Shown piece by piece: positions 8,874 to 18,051 of a stretch of 34,154 nt of DNA; position 1 is the stretch's first letter, and the number at the start of each line of letters is the position of its first letter. The stretch is from assembly GCA_943354915.1 (NCBI GenBank), contig CALRDO010000002.1, forward strand, positions 1-34,154, read 5' to 3'. Under the pieces are notes generated by a model. It searched no databases. It saw only the letters and a list, made by a program, of their open reading frames with translations, and was not told the origin of the DNA. The stretch is from Patescibacteria group bacterium UBA4664. GTDB lineage: Bacteria > Patescibacteriota > Saccharimonadia > CAILAD01 > BJGX01. The translations under genes and the position numbers were made by a program.

Positions 8874-10376
8874 CTATTGTATCTGATAAAGTCTGATTTC
8901 GCTATAACCAGCGGTGTAGCTTTCTACCAGCACCCAGTTAGATGGGATTTGATCATAGTAGCTATGAGAGCCGGTTTTACCCAAGAGCCAAACTCGACCC
9001 CTGGAGATTTGGGAGTATGAATCGATATATATATTCTTATCATAAATAAGCCCACTTTCGCCAAAACCATTAGGCCTGCCATTGCCAGTATAAAGAAATA
9101 GTGGGCTCTGGGTACTATTATAAAAACTACCATCAAAATAAACATATAGCTCGCCGGCAACGACCTGATCGCCAGGCATAAAGCCTTGAGTTAACCTGCC
9201 CATCACGCTGTCCATACGATGGCCGGCCTGGGAGTTGACATTTCTTAAGCCGACTAGCTGGGAGAATATTAATACTGTCGCGGCTAACACCGCTATGTAG
9301 CGGTGCTTTTTATAAATATCAGATATGCAAAATGCTAGGATAATACATAAACCGAGCACCACGAAAACAAAGTAGCGTTCATGGAAAATCGGCTTTATGA
9401 GTGAGACGCTAATTGCTAAAGCTATCGGCACAAAACAAAACAACCCTAGCATCCTTACTAGATGTTGCTTAGTCTTATCCTGGTGAGTGGCATAGATAGT
9501 AGCTACTATTAAAACAACCGGCACTGCCCAATAAACGACTTCCCAAATTTTATGTGCATCTGTAAAAGTAAAAAACTGCCAGATAGTGTCATGATAGGTA
9601 CCAAGGTTCGCCTTTGGTAACCAGCCTAGGCCTTGAGCTCTGGTGAATTGTTTGATCATATTCCCAGCCCATGGCATGAATAGAGCCAAAGCAACTATAT
9701 TTGCCAGCCACCAGCGCCAGTTAGTTAATAGCTTGACTCTACCCGGCTTGCTCTTAGTTGCTACAAAATAAATACTTATGACGTAAATCCAAAAACTAAT
9801 CACTACCAGCGCCATAAAATAATGAGTATAGAGCCCAGCCGATATGCCAAGAATATAGAGTAAATAGCCCAAACGGTCCTTGCTATTGATAACAATTCTT
9901 ATCAGCCCAAGCATCGCAATTAAGACAAAGACCCCCAACACCCCATACATTCTAGCCTCCTGGCTGTATCTAACTAGGAATGGATTGAGGGCTAGTAATA
10001 AACCAGCCAGAGCGGCGATATTATGGCGTTTTGATATCCTTAATGTTACTAAATACCCAAGTCCGACAACTATTACCCCACAGACTGCGCTAAGTGCACG
10101 CAGTACAAAGGGAGAACTCCCAAAGATTAACGACCAGCCGTGTAGCAACTCATAATACAAGGGAGGATGCACATCTCTTGCCGAGCCAGCCCAAATCTCT
10201 AGCCAATCTCGGCTAGAGAGCATCACACTAAAACCCTCGTCATGCCAAATACTAGCCTTAGTAAGGCCAGAAAACCTAGCTAAGACCGCCAATAGCATAA
10301 TTAATAAAAACACTACCAGCCAGTGCTTATTGGCAGTGCTAAAAATAGATCTAAATTTATTCTTTATATTTGCCAC
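8874..10376 (-). CDS. GT39/ArnT-like membrane glycosyltransferase
   Basis: Multi-TM with ASIWHDEGFSVML, HPPLYYELLHGWS, NPFLVRYSQEARMYGVLG. The listed start (10493) overlaps the GT2 by >130 bp; GTG at 10376 (VANIKNKF) is a more likely start. Confidence 0.82.
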   Translation of the reverse strand: MANIKNKFRSIFSTANKHWLVVFLLIMLLAVLARFSGLTKASIWHDEGFSVMLSSRDWLEIWAGSARDVHPPLYYELLHGWSLIFGSSPFVLRALSAVCGVIVVGLGYLVTLRISKRHNIAALAGLLLALNPFLVRYSQEARMYGVLGVFVLIAMLGLIRIVINSKDRLGYLLYILGISAGLYTHYFMALVVISFWIYVISIYFVATKSKPGRVKLLTNWRWWLANIVALALFMPWAGNMIKQFTRAQGLGWLPKANLGTYHDTIWQFFTFTDAHKIWEVVYWAVPVVLIVATIYATHQDKTKQHLVRMLGLFCFVPIALAISVSLIKPIFHERYFVFVVLGLCIILAFCISDIYKKHRYIAVLAATVLIFSQLVGLRNVNSQAGHRMDSVMGRLTQGFMPGDQVVAGELYVYFDGSFYNSTQSPLFLYTGNGRPNGFGESGLIYDKNIYIDSYSQISRGRVWLLGKTGSHSYYDQIPSNWVLVESYTAGYSEIRLYQIQ

Positions 10377-11097
10377 GTAATAATTGCCAGCGTATTTTGA
10401 GTAGATCCCCAAATGTCTGCAATGATGCTTTGATTGGGGATGAGCCACTAATTTTACTGCCCTCCTTAACATCTTTCCAGTCAGGGACATCAATCAGCCC
10501 GATACTATAACCATTTTTTCTAGCAATAGCCAGTATCTCCATATCAAAGCCCCAGCTATCGATGGTTTGAAGTGGAAAAATAGCCTGCACGGCCTGATTG
10601 GTAAAAGCCTTAAAGCCACACTGTGTATCGGCGATGCCAGGCAATAATAACGTCTGAACTAGAGTATTGCCTGCTCCAGAAATTAATTTGCGCAGCCCCT
10701 TATGGCTCTTTTGAAGGTTTCTAACGCAGATGGCTAATTGTTTGCCTGACTCTAATTCTCGTATGGCCTCCCCAATATACTTTAGCGGAGTAGCTAAGTC
10801 GGCATCCATAAATAATGCATATTGACCCTGGGCTTCTAGCATACCCTTTTTAACCTGCAGTCCTTTAACAAATTTACCCTTTGGCTTTGGGCCGGTACTA
10901 ATAATTCGTAAGCTCTTAAATTTATGGGAGTGCTTCTTAACTTCCTCAACTGTATTATCTGGACTACCAGCGTCTAATATCAAGACCTCCGCAGGGATTT
11001 TTTGTTTATCAAGATAGCTAGCCAAACTATCAAGTGTTGCCCCAATTCTTGGGGCTTCGTTATAGGTAGGGATTATAATGCTAAGTTTGATATTCAT
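10357..11097 (-). CDS. GT2 glycosyltransferase, dolichyl-/polyprenyl-phosphate sugar synthase type
   Basis: KLSIIIPTYNEAPRIGATLDSL, FMDADLATP, DTQCGFKAFTNQA, SWGFDMEILAIA. Confidence 0.9.
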   Translation of the reverse strand: MNIKLSIIIPTYNEAPRIGATLDSLASYLDKQKIPAEVLILDAGSPDNTVEEVKKHSHKFKSLRIISTGPKPKGKFVKGLQVKKGMLEAQGQYALFMDADLATPLKYIGEAIRELESGKQLAICVRNLQKSHKGLRKLISGAGNTLVQTLLLPGIADTQCGFKAFTNQAVQAIFPLQTIDSWGFDMEILAIARKNGYSIGLIDVPDWKDVKEGSKISGSSPIKASLQTFGDLLKIRWQLLRGKYKE

Positions 11098-12659
11098 TGC
11101 TGCACCTTAAAAATACTAAATAATAACTCGCCATTAAAACTAGAATTGACCGTAGTAATTTTACCATTAGGAAATTTAGCTTTCAAGATTTCAATTCGTT
11201 TTGTTTGATCTAATCCAGCAGGAATAATAATAAGCTGATTGATATTGCCCTCAATGGGTAGCTGTCTGAGTTGGCTTTCATCGATTAACTGATATTGAGC
11301 TTTATTATGGGTAAGGTATTGGATTGGATTCGCCTCATAGCCTCCCATCAATATCAAATTTTTAGTGTTCGGTTGGTTGCTAGCAATTAAATATTTAGCG
11401 ATTGCAACCGACGCTTCATTATAAGCTTCATAAGTCGTGGCATCCTGGGCCCAAGCCACAAAATACTGCCGATACGATTGGACTAGCGTCAAAGCTAACA
11501 ATGTAGATATCATAACTAGGCCAGTTGCCCTTGCTAGACTATTAACCGGGAAAGTTCTGTACCAAATATACAATAGGTAATTGGCACCCATACCGGCCAA
11601 CATAAAGACTGGAACAGCCGTCCCGATAGACCGCAAGGCATGAGGCAAACCCTCGGCCGTTAACAGTGCAGGTAAAAGCATCGCCCCTAGTACAATTAGT
11701 AGCATAGCGTAGCGTGGCTTCTTAATATTAAACAAGCACATCACAATGCCCACAAGCAACATAATGCCAACAAAAAGGTTTAATAGTGGCTGGCCGGCCA
11801 AATTATGACGGTTATTGGCATCGCCTAAATAATTATACTGTAAGAGTGTTTTTGCTGTACTAGCTAGCAAGGTTTGAATTGGCTGGCCGTTATTAAGGTC
11901 TTTATTTAAGAAACTAGTGCCCCCAGCTCGCGCCGATGATCCTCCCGGGTCTTTAATAGTGACTACAACTAATGGTGATAGCACGAGTCCAAATACAATA
12001 AAGCTAACAAATAATTTTTTCCAATTAGCCTTGAGGTAGCTTCTTCTGACGATTAACATATAAATAAGCCCTATGAATATGGCTGGCAGTATCATTGTAA
12101 AGGCCGTATAGGTATAAAAGCCTAGGCCCAGCGCTACGGATGCTAGGATATAATATATGGTTTTATTAGTTTTGTAAGCCTTAGCTCCAAGCCATAAGAA
12201 TAAGCCTATAGACAATGGGACTAGGCTGGCCCTAAAGCCGTCACGTTGAATAGTCACAACCCAAGGGTTGGTAGCCATAAAAAATGCTGCAATCAGGGCT
12301 GTTCTACGGTTAAACCAAGCCTTGGTGGCCAGATAAATAACCACCACGCTGGCTACCCCGAATAGGGCTGGTGCCATACGCAGCGCCAAGATGGTGTTGC
12401 CCATAAAAAATACAAAAACAGCCTGCATATAGAAAAACAGAGCCTCTCTAGGGCCATTGGTATTATAAATAATGCGCCAATCACGGTCTTCTAATATTCT
12501 AAAAATATCCAAACCATTAGCAGCTTCGTCTGGGTGTAGTCCGGGTGGCAATGAATTAAGCTGATAGAACCTAAAAAATATTGCTAGGGCTACAATCCCT
12601 ACCAGCAAAATAGCTGGCAAATACTTTTTTATAAATGATGCACTACTTTTTGTCTTCAT
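11094..12659 (-). CDS. GT39-like (PMT/ArnT superfamily) membrane glycosyltransferase
   Basis: LPPGLHPDEAANGLDIFRILEDRDW, many TM segments, NPWVVTIQRDGFRASLVPL; overlaps the GT2 by 4 bp. Confidence 0.85.
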   Translation of the reverse strand: MKTKSSASFIKKYLPAILLVGIVALAIFFRFYQLNSLPPGLHPDEAANGLDIFRILEDRDWRIIYNTNGPREALFFYMQAVFVFFMGNTILALRMAPALFGVASVVVIYLATKAWFNRRTALIAAFFMATNPWVVTIQRDGFRASLVPLSIGLFLWLGAKAYKTNKTIYYILASVALGLGFYTYTAFTMILPAIFIGLIYMLIVRRSYLKANWKKLFVSFIVFGLVLSPLVVVTIKDPGGSSARAGGTSFLNKDLNNGQPIQTLLASTAKTLLQYNYLGDANNRHNLAGQPLLNLFVGIMLLVGIVMCLFNIKKPRYAMLLIVLGAMLLPALLTAEGLPHALRSIGTAVPVFMLAGMGANYLLYIWYRTFPVNSLARATGLVMISTLLALTLVQSYRQYFVAWAQDATTYEAYNEASVAIAKYLIASNQPNTKNLILMGGYEANPIQYLTHNKAQYQLIDESQLRQLPIEGNINQLIIIPAGLDQTKRIEILKAKFPNGKITTVNSSFNGELLFSIFKVQQ

Positions 12660-13194
12660 TCTTGAATATATAATACTTATACATTAGATAGTTATAAACC
12701 AAAACAACAGCAATAGCAGCTAGCAGGGCGAGGTTTCTAGTGTCAAAATCTCTACTAAAGGGTAAATTTAGCCAAGTCGTAATCTCGTAAGCGAATTGGG
12801 CTGGCCAGAGCCAAACATCTGAAAATATATACAGTATGACTGGGCGAATTATGTATAGCCCAAAAGCAGTTATGACAAAAAACATCACTAACTTTTGAGT
12901 TGCTAATTTCTTGGCTTTGAATGTAAAGTTTTTATTAAATATAAAGCTATTAATCATGGCGGCTGTTCCAGAAATAACACCCGCTAAAATTAAGCCAGTA
13001 ACGCTATAGACCTCCCCGAGCAAACTAAAGCTAAAGACAAGATAGGTTTTAGGTAGTAGTGTCATAGATAATATATTAAGCACTAAAAAATCTACTAGAG
13101 TGTTGAGTATTCCAACCAAACCAAAACGGCCAACCTGCGCAATTTCTGCATGGTTCTTGACTAATTTAAGGCGTGGTTTACTATCTTTCTTCAT
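12643..13194 (-). CDS. GtrA family membrane protein
   Basis: QVGRFGLVGILNTLVDFLVLN, FIFNKNFTF motif, four TM segments. Confidence 0.92.
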   Translation of the reverse strand: MKKDSKPRLKLVKNHAEIAQVGRFGLVGILNTLVDFLVLNILSMTLLPKTYLVFSFSLLGEVYSVTGLILAGVISGTAAMINSFIFNKNFTFKAKKLATQKLVMFFVITAFGLYIIRPVILYIFSDVWLWPAQFAYEITTWLNLPFSRDFDTRNLALLAAIAVVLVYNYLMYKYYIFKNEDKK

Positions 13195-13243
13195 ACTACT
13201 TATGTATCTTAAGCATACCCTAAAGTTAGCTTGAGCTCAATAC

Positions 13244-14602
13244 TTAATTAGGCGATCTACTAATTGACCTAAATAGTGTTAAGTCTGGCTGGAAGAAGAG
13301 CTCAACCTCTCCAGTTGGACCATTACGATGTTTCTTAATTAAAATATCAGCTATATTTTTCTTCTCGGTGTCTTTATCATAGTAGTCCTCACGATAAATA
13401 AACATCACGACATCAGCATCTTGCTCAATTGAGCCCGACTCTCTTAAGTCTGAAAGCTGAGGAATCTTTGGTGAACGTTGCTCGACCGAACGACTAAGCT
13501 GTGAGAGCGCAATGACAGGAATATTAAGCTCCCTTGCTAACCCCTTAAGACCACGGGAGATTTCAGAAATTTCCTGCACGCGGTTCTCTGAATTAGAACT
13601 CCGCCCGCTCATTAATTGTAAATAATCTATCACAATTAGACCTAAGTCGTGTTCGGACTGTAGCCGCCTAGCCTTAGTCCGTATTTCCATCACATTGGCC
13701 ATCGCGGAATCATCAATATATAATGGCGCTTCAGCAAGTACACCCATCGCCTTATTAATTTTCTCAAAGTCCTTATCTTCTAAATTACCTGTCCGCAGTT
13801 TCCAGCTATCTATGCCTGCTTCCGATGCTAATAATCTATCGATGAGCTGTTCCTTGCTCATTTCTAGGCTGAATATCCCAACTGGAACTCCCTCTTTTGT
13901 AGCGACATTTTGGGCTATGTTGAGAGCTAAGCTAGTTTTGCCCATACTGGGTCTAGCGGCCAAGATAATAAGGTCTGATTTTTGTAACCCTGCCAATATA
14001 TTGTCAATCCCCTTAAACCCGGTCGGGATTCCCCTTAGACTGCCCTTGTCTTTATGCAGACTATCAAGCCTATCAAAGCTCTCCGCCAAGACATCTTTAA
14101 TAGAAACAAAATTCTGCCGCAGGTGCTTTTGGCTAACATCAAACAGAGTTTGCTCGGCTTTATCTAGTAAGCTATCTAATTGCTGGTCCTCATCGTAAGC
14201 CAGAGTATTGATTTCGCTTGCTGCTTCAATTAGCCTCCTAAGGGTGGCCTTATGGGCAACAATTTGGCCATATTGAGCGACATGAGCGGCAGAAGGGACA
14301 CCATTGACTATCTCTGTAATATAACCTGCACCGCCTATCTCTTTGAGCAGTCCTTGTTTCTCTAACTCTTCTGACAATGTCACGACGTCAACCGGCTCGC
14401 GTTTTTCAAATAGCTTAACTACGGCATCAAATATTAAGCCATTTTTTTCAATATAGAAATCCTTGGCATGGACAATATCAGCCACCTTAATAATTGCGTC
14501 TTTATCCAGTAGCAAAGAACCTATTAGGCTCGTTTCAGCTTGTGGGTTCTGGGGTGGCAGCTTAGCCTTCAGAGCTTCTTTGGCGGTAATCTTGCTAGGC
14601 AT
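13244..14602 (-). CDS. dnaB: Replicative DNA helicase DnaB
   Basis: PPQNPQAETSLIGSLLLD, LIILAARPSMGKTSLALNIA (Walker A), GLIVIDYLQLMSG, ALSQLSRSVEQR, LRESGSIEQDADVVMFIYRED. Confidence 0.98.
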   Translation of the reverse strand: MPSKITAKEALKAKLPPQNPQAETSLIGSLLLDKDAIIKVADIVHAKDFYIEKNGLIFDAVVKLFEKREPVDVVTLSEELEKQGLLKEIGGAGYITEIVNGVPSAAHVAQYGQIVAHKATLRRLIEAASEINTLAYDEDQQLDSLLDKAEQTLFDVSQKHLRQNFVSIKDVLAESFDRLDSLHKDKGSLRGIPTGFKGIDNILAGLQKSDLIILAARPSMGKTSLALNIAQNVATKEGVPVGIFSLEMSKEQLIDRLLASEAGIDSWKLRTGNLEDKDFEKINKAMGVLAEAPLYIDDSAMANVMEIRTKARRLQSEHDLGLIVIDYLQLMSGRSSNSENRVQEISEISRGLKGLARELNIPVIALSQLSRSVEQRSPKIPQLSDLRESGSIEQDADVVMFIYREDYYDKDTEKKNIADILIKKHRNGPTGEVELFFQPDLTLFRSISRSPN

Positions 14603-16016
14603 CGATAATCTCCCCGCCTAAAATCGCCACGGCTGAATTTAATAATTCCTCTTGAGAATTTACAGTAGTCGGGGCCTTAATGTTGCTAAGTTGGACCGCT
14701 AGATGCATCTTGCGGCCATAGACCTTACTAAAGGTTTCCTCAACTAAGCTAGTGTTGTGAGGCTCTGAGATTCTATCCCGGTGGAAGCTAAACTGGCAAG
14801 TGATATTTATTTCATTATTAGTTATTACTATTGATGAGCCCCGCATCACCGCATAGAGTGAGTTGTTGTGGTGCTTAATGACGCTTAGTGATTTTATTAG
14901 CAAATCATCGTTCCCAGTTGGTTGAGAATCAACAGTAGAAGCGATTGTCCTAGTGCTAGGCTTGCTCAATGGCTTATCTGGTGGCTGGCTTAAGATGGCG
15001 CTTGGTTGATCAGCCTTTACTGTGCTAGGCTTTGATAAATTGGCCAGTAAGGAGTTTCTGGCTAATGCTACTTGCAATACAAGCCCCGGAGAACTAGAGT
15101 AGCGCATATTAGTTTGTGCCCAGTGCAGATCGCTAGCTAAAGCTAGCATCGAGGCCTGCTCATGTTTAGTGCTAGATAATAAATTAAATTGCAGGGTGTC
15201 TAGTAGCTGCTGGGTCAGTAGCCCAGCATCGGCGCCAGCGTCAATTAACTGCTGAGTGAGCTCGATGACTAAACCAAAATCATTATTTTGCCGAGCCTGA
15301 ATAATTGATTGTATCGCTTGATTGTCTTGTAGTCCTGTAAATTCTAGTACTATGCTGGGCGTAATAGGGCCATCCAATGAGGAAATTTGATCGAGTAAAC
15401 TAATGGCATCCCGGAACCCACCATTACTCACTCGGGCTATGATATCTAGTGCCGAATCGTCTATTTTAATTTTCTCTTGGTCGGCTATAAATCTCAAATG
15501 TTTAGTAATAGCGCTAGGTGGAATGGGTTTAAAATCAAATCTTTGCGTCCGCGACACTATAGTCTCTGGCAGTTTGTGAACTTCGGTAGTAGCAAAAATA
15601 AATACAACATGTGGTGGCGGTTCCTCTAGAGTCTTTAATAATGCATTAAAAGCTTCCCTGGTAAGCATGTGCACTTCATCGATGATATAGACCTTGTAGG
15701 CTAGTTTTGCTGGAGAGACATGGACCTTTTCGCGTAAATTTCTGATTTCGTCAATGCCCCTGTTACTAGCTCCATCAATCTCAATAATATCTAAAAAATC
15801 ACTAATTACATCGGTTTTTTTAAGGCCATTGAGCTGCTTGGCAATGATTCGTGCCACCGTTGTTTTGCCTACTCCACGAGGACCAGCCAAAAGATAGGCA
15901 TGGCTATGTTTCCCGCTTTTAATAGCATTGTTCAGAGTTTTAACAATAGACTCTTGAGCGATCACTTCGCTAAAGTCAGCTGAACGATATTTACGATACA
16001 ATGCTAAGTTAGTCAA
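14595..16016 (-). CDS. dnaX: DNA polymerase III gamma/tau subunit
   Basis: LYRKYRSADFSEVIAQESIV, LLAGPRGVGKTTVARIIAKQLN, KVYIIDEVHMLTREAFNALLKTLEEPPPHVVFIFATTE, ETIVSRTQRFDF. Confidence 0.97.
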   Translation of the reverse strand: MTNLALYRKYRSADFSEVIAQESIVKTLNNAIKSGKHSHAYLLAGPRGVGKTTVARIIAKQLNGLKKTDVISDFLDIIEIDGASNRGIDEIRNLREKVHVSPAKLAYKVYIIDEVHMLTREAFNALLKTLEEPPPHVVFIFATTEVHKLPETIVSRTQRFDFKPIPPSAITKHLRFIADQEKIKIDDSALDIIARVSNGGFRDAISLLDQISSLDGPITPSIVLEFTGLQDNQAIQSIIQARQNNDFGLVIELTQQLIDAGADAGLLTQQLLDTLQFNLLSSTKHEQASMLALASDLHWAQTNMRYSSSPGLVLQVALARNSLLANLSKPSTVKADQPSAILSQPPDKPLSKPSTRTIASTVDSQPTGNDDLLIKSLSVIKHHNNSLYAVMRGSSIVITNNEINITCQFSFHRDRISEPHNTSLVEETFSKVYGRKMHLAVQLSNIKAPTTVNSQEELLNSAVAILGGEIIDA

Positions 16017-16070
16017 AGCTCCCTCTCTTCTAAATAATATTATAACCTATTGTAGATGTCTTTTACATCA

Positions 16071-16613
16071 TTATGATGAAGTGATTACAGCCTCTATTGC
16101 TGCCCAAGTAGCATCAGTATTGGCGGGTATAACTATTGTTACCTCGTCCCCTGGCTGAGCTTTAAAATAAGTTACGCTGGCATATAGTACGCGATAATGT
16201 TTGTCACCAATAATAGCAATGTACTGCCCGTTCTCAAGTGACATTTTGGCAATTATTTTTTTACGTTCTACTGGCCCAATTTGCTTATAGATAAAGCTGC
16301 CATCTTGAGCTATCGTTAATTTGAGAGTATCACCTTCAACTAATTTAGATTTAGAAGCATAGTTGGCCGGAACGGGGTAAGCTTTGCCATCTGGCCCAGC
16401 CATATTCTGGCCATCAAACTGCCCCTCGATAATTTTACCAACTGAGACCACCGAACCAGATTCAACAAGTTTCTGCTTTTTGGGTTTAGGTAAGTCCTTT
16501 TGGCTAACACCAAGCTTGGCAAGTTCTTCTTCAACTTGCTTAATTGTATCTTGAGCCAACTGCATTTGGGTGGCAAGATTTTGTAATGTTTGCTGTTTAT
16601 CTTTATCCTGCAT
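16071..16613 (-). CDS. Uncharacterized protein: N-terminal coiled coil plus beta-rich domains
   Basis: Long ORF with coherent start/stop; N-term LQNLATQMQLAQDTIKQVEEELAKLG coiled-coil-like, then VSVGKIIEGQFDG and beta-rich segments. No family recognised with confidence. Confidence 0.65.
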   Translation of the reverse strand: MQDKDKQQTLQNLATQMQLAQDTIKQVEEELAKLGVSQKDLPKPKKQKLVESGSVVSVGKIIEGQFDGQNMAGPDGKAYPVPANYASKSKLVEGDTLKLTIAQDGSFIYKQIGPVERKKIIAKMSLENGQYIAIIGDKHYRVLYASVTYFKAQPGDEVTIVIPANTDATWAAIEAVITSS

Positions 16614-16705
16614 TTTGTTTGTCTACCTTACATAAAATTACTTTTTTTATATTTTAGCAAAAAGTGGGCTAAAAGCAAAGCCCCTAGGGTCCTTCAGAGT
16701 CCAAT

Positions 16706-16736
16706 AAAAAAAAGACCCCAGGGATGCTAGGGGTCT
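16706..16736 (-). terminator. Rho-independent terminator of the rplJL unit
   Basis: Minus strand: AGACCCC-TAGCATCCCT-GGGGTCT followed by TTTTTTT. Confidence 0.88.
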
Positions 16737-16777
16737 AATTTTGCTAATTTTATATTTATCAGTGGATGTTGCTACGG

Positions 16778-17290
16778 TTACTGTAGCTCTACCGTGGCGC
16801 CAGCTGCTTCTAGCTTTTTCTTAGCTTCTTGAGCTTCATCAGTAGGTACGGCTTCCTTAACCATCTTAGGGGCGCTATCTACAACAGCCTTACTCTCGGC
16901 TAGACCAAGGCCAGACACTTCGCGGACAGCCTTAATTACATCAATTTTCTTTTCTCCAGCTGCAATCAACATAATATTATATGAACTCTTAGTAGCAACA
17001 GCTTCCTCTTCAGCTGCAGGGCCAGCAGGGCCAGCTACAGCTACTGGTGCAGTTGCACTAACTCCAAAGTGTCCTTCTAGGACTTTTACAAGCTCAGATA
17101 AATCAAGCACACTAAGCTTTGAAATCTGATCAACTAGTGTTTTGAACTTTGCTGGTACTTCTGTTGTTTCACCTTTTACTTCTTTTGGAGTAGCGGCTAC
17201 TGCCTTTTTTACTTCTTCCTTTACTTCTTCCTTTACTTCTTCCTTTACTTCTTCCTTTACTTCTTCTTGTTTTGCGGTTTCTTGCGACAT
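16778..17290 (-). CDS. rplL: 50S ribosomal protein L7/L12 with a charged N-terminal extension
   Basis: [62 protein letters not shown]; preceded by EEVKx5. Confidence 0.97.
   Translation of the reverse strand: MSQETAKQEEVKEEVKEEVKEEVKEEVKKAVAATPKEVKGETTEVPAKFKTLVDQISKLSVLDLSELVKVLEGHFGVSATAPVAVAGPAGPAAEEEAVATKSSYNIMLIAAGEKKIDVIKAVREVSGLGLAESKAVVDSAPKMVKEAVPTDEAQEAKKKLEAAGATVELQ
17209..17268. repeat. 12-bp coding minisatellite, 5 units (TTACTTCTTCCT), encoding EEVK x5
   Basis: Units 17209-17220, 17221-17232, 17233-17244, 17245-17256 identical; 17257-17268 has one mismatch (TTACTTCTTCTT). Confidence 0.97.
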
Positions 17291-17291
17291 T

Positions 17292-17828
17292 TTATGCTTC
17301 TCCTTTTTTACTCTGCATGGCGTTTAAGGCATACAGCAAATTAGTTATGTTACTATTTAGAACTCGTACCAACCCTGTTAGAGGTGCTGCTATTGTACTC
17401 ACCACCTGGGCGGTAAGTATTTCACGACCTGGAAGGTTAGCCAAAACCATTACTTGTTCACGGCTTAGCATCTCCCCCGCTTCGCCAAACGCACCAATTA
17501 TCTCTAGGCTTTTGTTGGTTTTAGCAAAATCTGCGATAATTTTGCAAGCCTGAGCCTCGTCTGGTCCAAATGCTAGGGCCATTGGTCCAGAAAACATTGA
17601 GGTATCAAGACCTTTTTGATTGCTCTGGGCAATAGCGACTTTTAATAAGGTGTTTTTACTGACCTTATAGCTAATGCCTGCTTCTCGCAGCTGATTGCGC
17701 AAATCGTTAATTGCAGCTACATCTAAACCTCTGTAATCAGTCATCACAGCAATTTTGCTACTAGAGAAAGCCTCTGCTAATGCCTGAACATCAGCTTCTT
17801 TTTGCTCACGTGTCTTTGCCATAGGCAT
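17292..17828 (-). CDS. rplJ: 50S ribosomal protein L10
   Basis: [63 protein letters not shown]. Second ATG (17822) has better SD spacing. Confidence 0.96.
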   Translation of the reverse strand: MPMAKTREQKEADVQALAEAFSSSKIAVMTDYRGLDVAAINDLRNQLREAGISYKVSKNTLLKVAIAQSNQKGLDTSMFSGPMALAFGPDEAQACKIIADFAKTNKSLEIIGAFGEAGEMLSREQVMVLANLPGREILTAQVVSTIAAPLTGLVRVLNSNITNLLYALNAMQSKKGEA

Positions 17829-17994
17829 TCTCCGATTTTATTAGTTAATGTGCTCATAATTACCAAACAAAAAATCCCTGGCGAAACCAAGGACCGTCTA
17901 GTTTGAAAATCTAAATAATACGTTAGATTTATAACCTCTTGTAGCGGATTAAGTCTAAATTTTACAAGATAAACAGCTACAGTCTTTAGTAATC
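17829..17994 (-). promoter_or_regulatory. rplJ (L10) mRNA leader with internal attenuator-like terminator
   Basis: ~166-nt leader in the L10-leader position; several inverted repeats (AAATCTAA 17907-17914 / TTAGATTT 17923-17930; TGTAGC 17940-17945 / GCTACA 17976-17981) and a terminator hairpin before the start codon. Confidence 0.6.
17869..17893 (-). terminator. Attenuator-like intrinsic terminator inside the rplJ leader
   Basis: Minus strand TCCTTGG-TTTCG-CCAGGGA-TTTTTT. Confidence 0.65.
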
Positions 17995-18000
17995 AGATTA

Positions 18001-18029
18001 ATTCTAACAGATATCACCTAGGATTTCAA
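18001..18029 (-). promoter_or_regulatory. Putative sigma70-type promoter of rplJ
   Basis: Minus strand TTGAAA, 17-bp spacer, TAGAAT. Confidence 0.6.
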
Positions 18030-18051
18030 GACCTATTTGGCGATATAGCTG

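Noticed and set aside
13695-14198. 167-aa + ORF antisense to dnaB
   Set aside because: Antisense shadow of a highly conserved gene. Same for 21388-21894 (rplA), 22066-22413, 4658-5161 (GT4) and the short + ORFs in 1436-3646.
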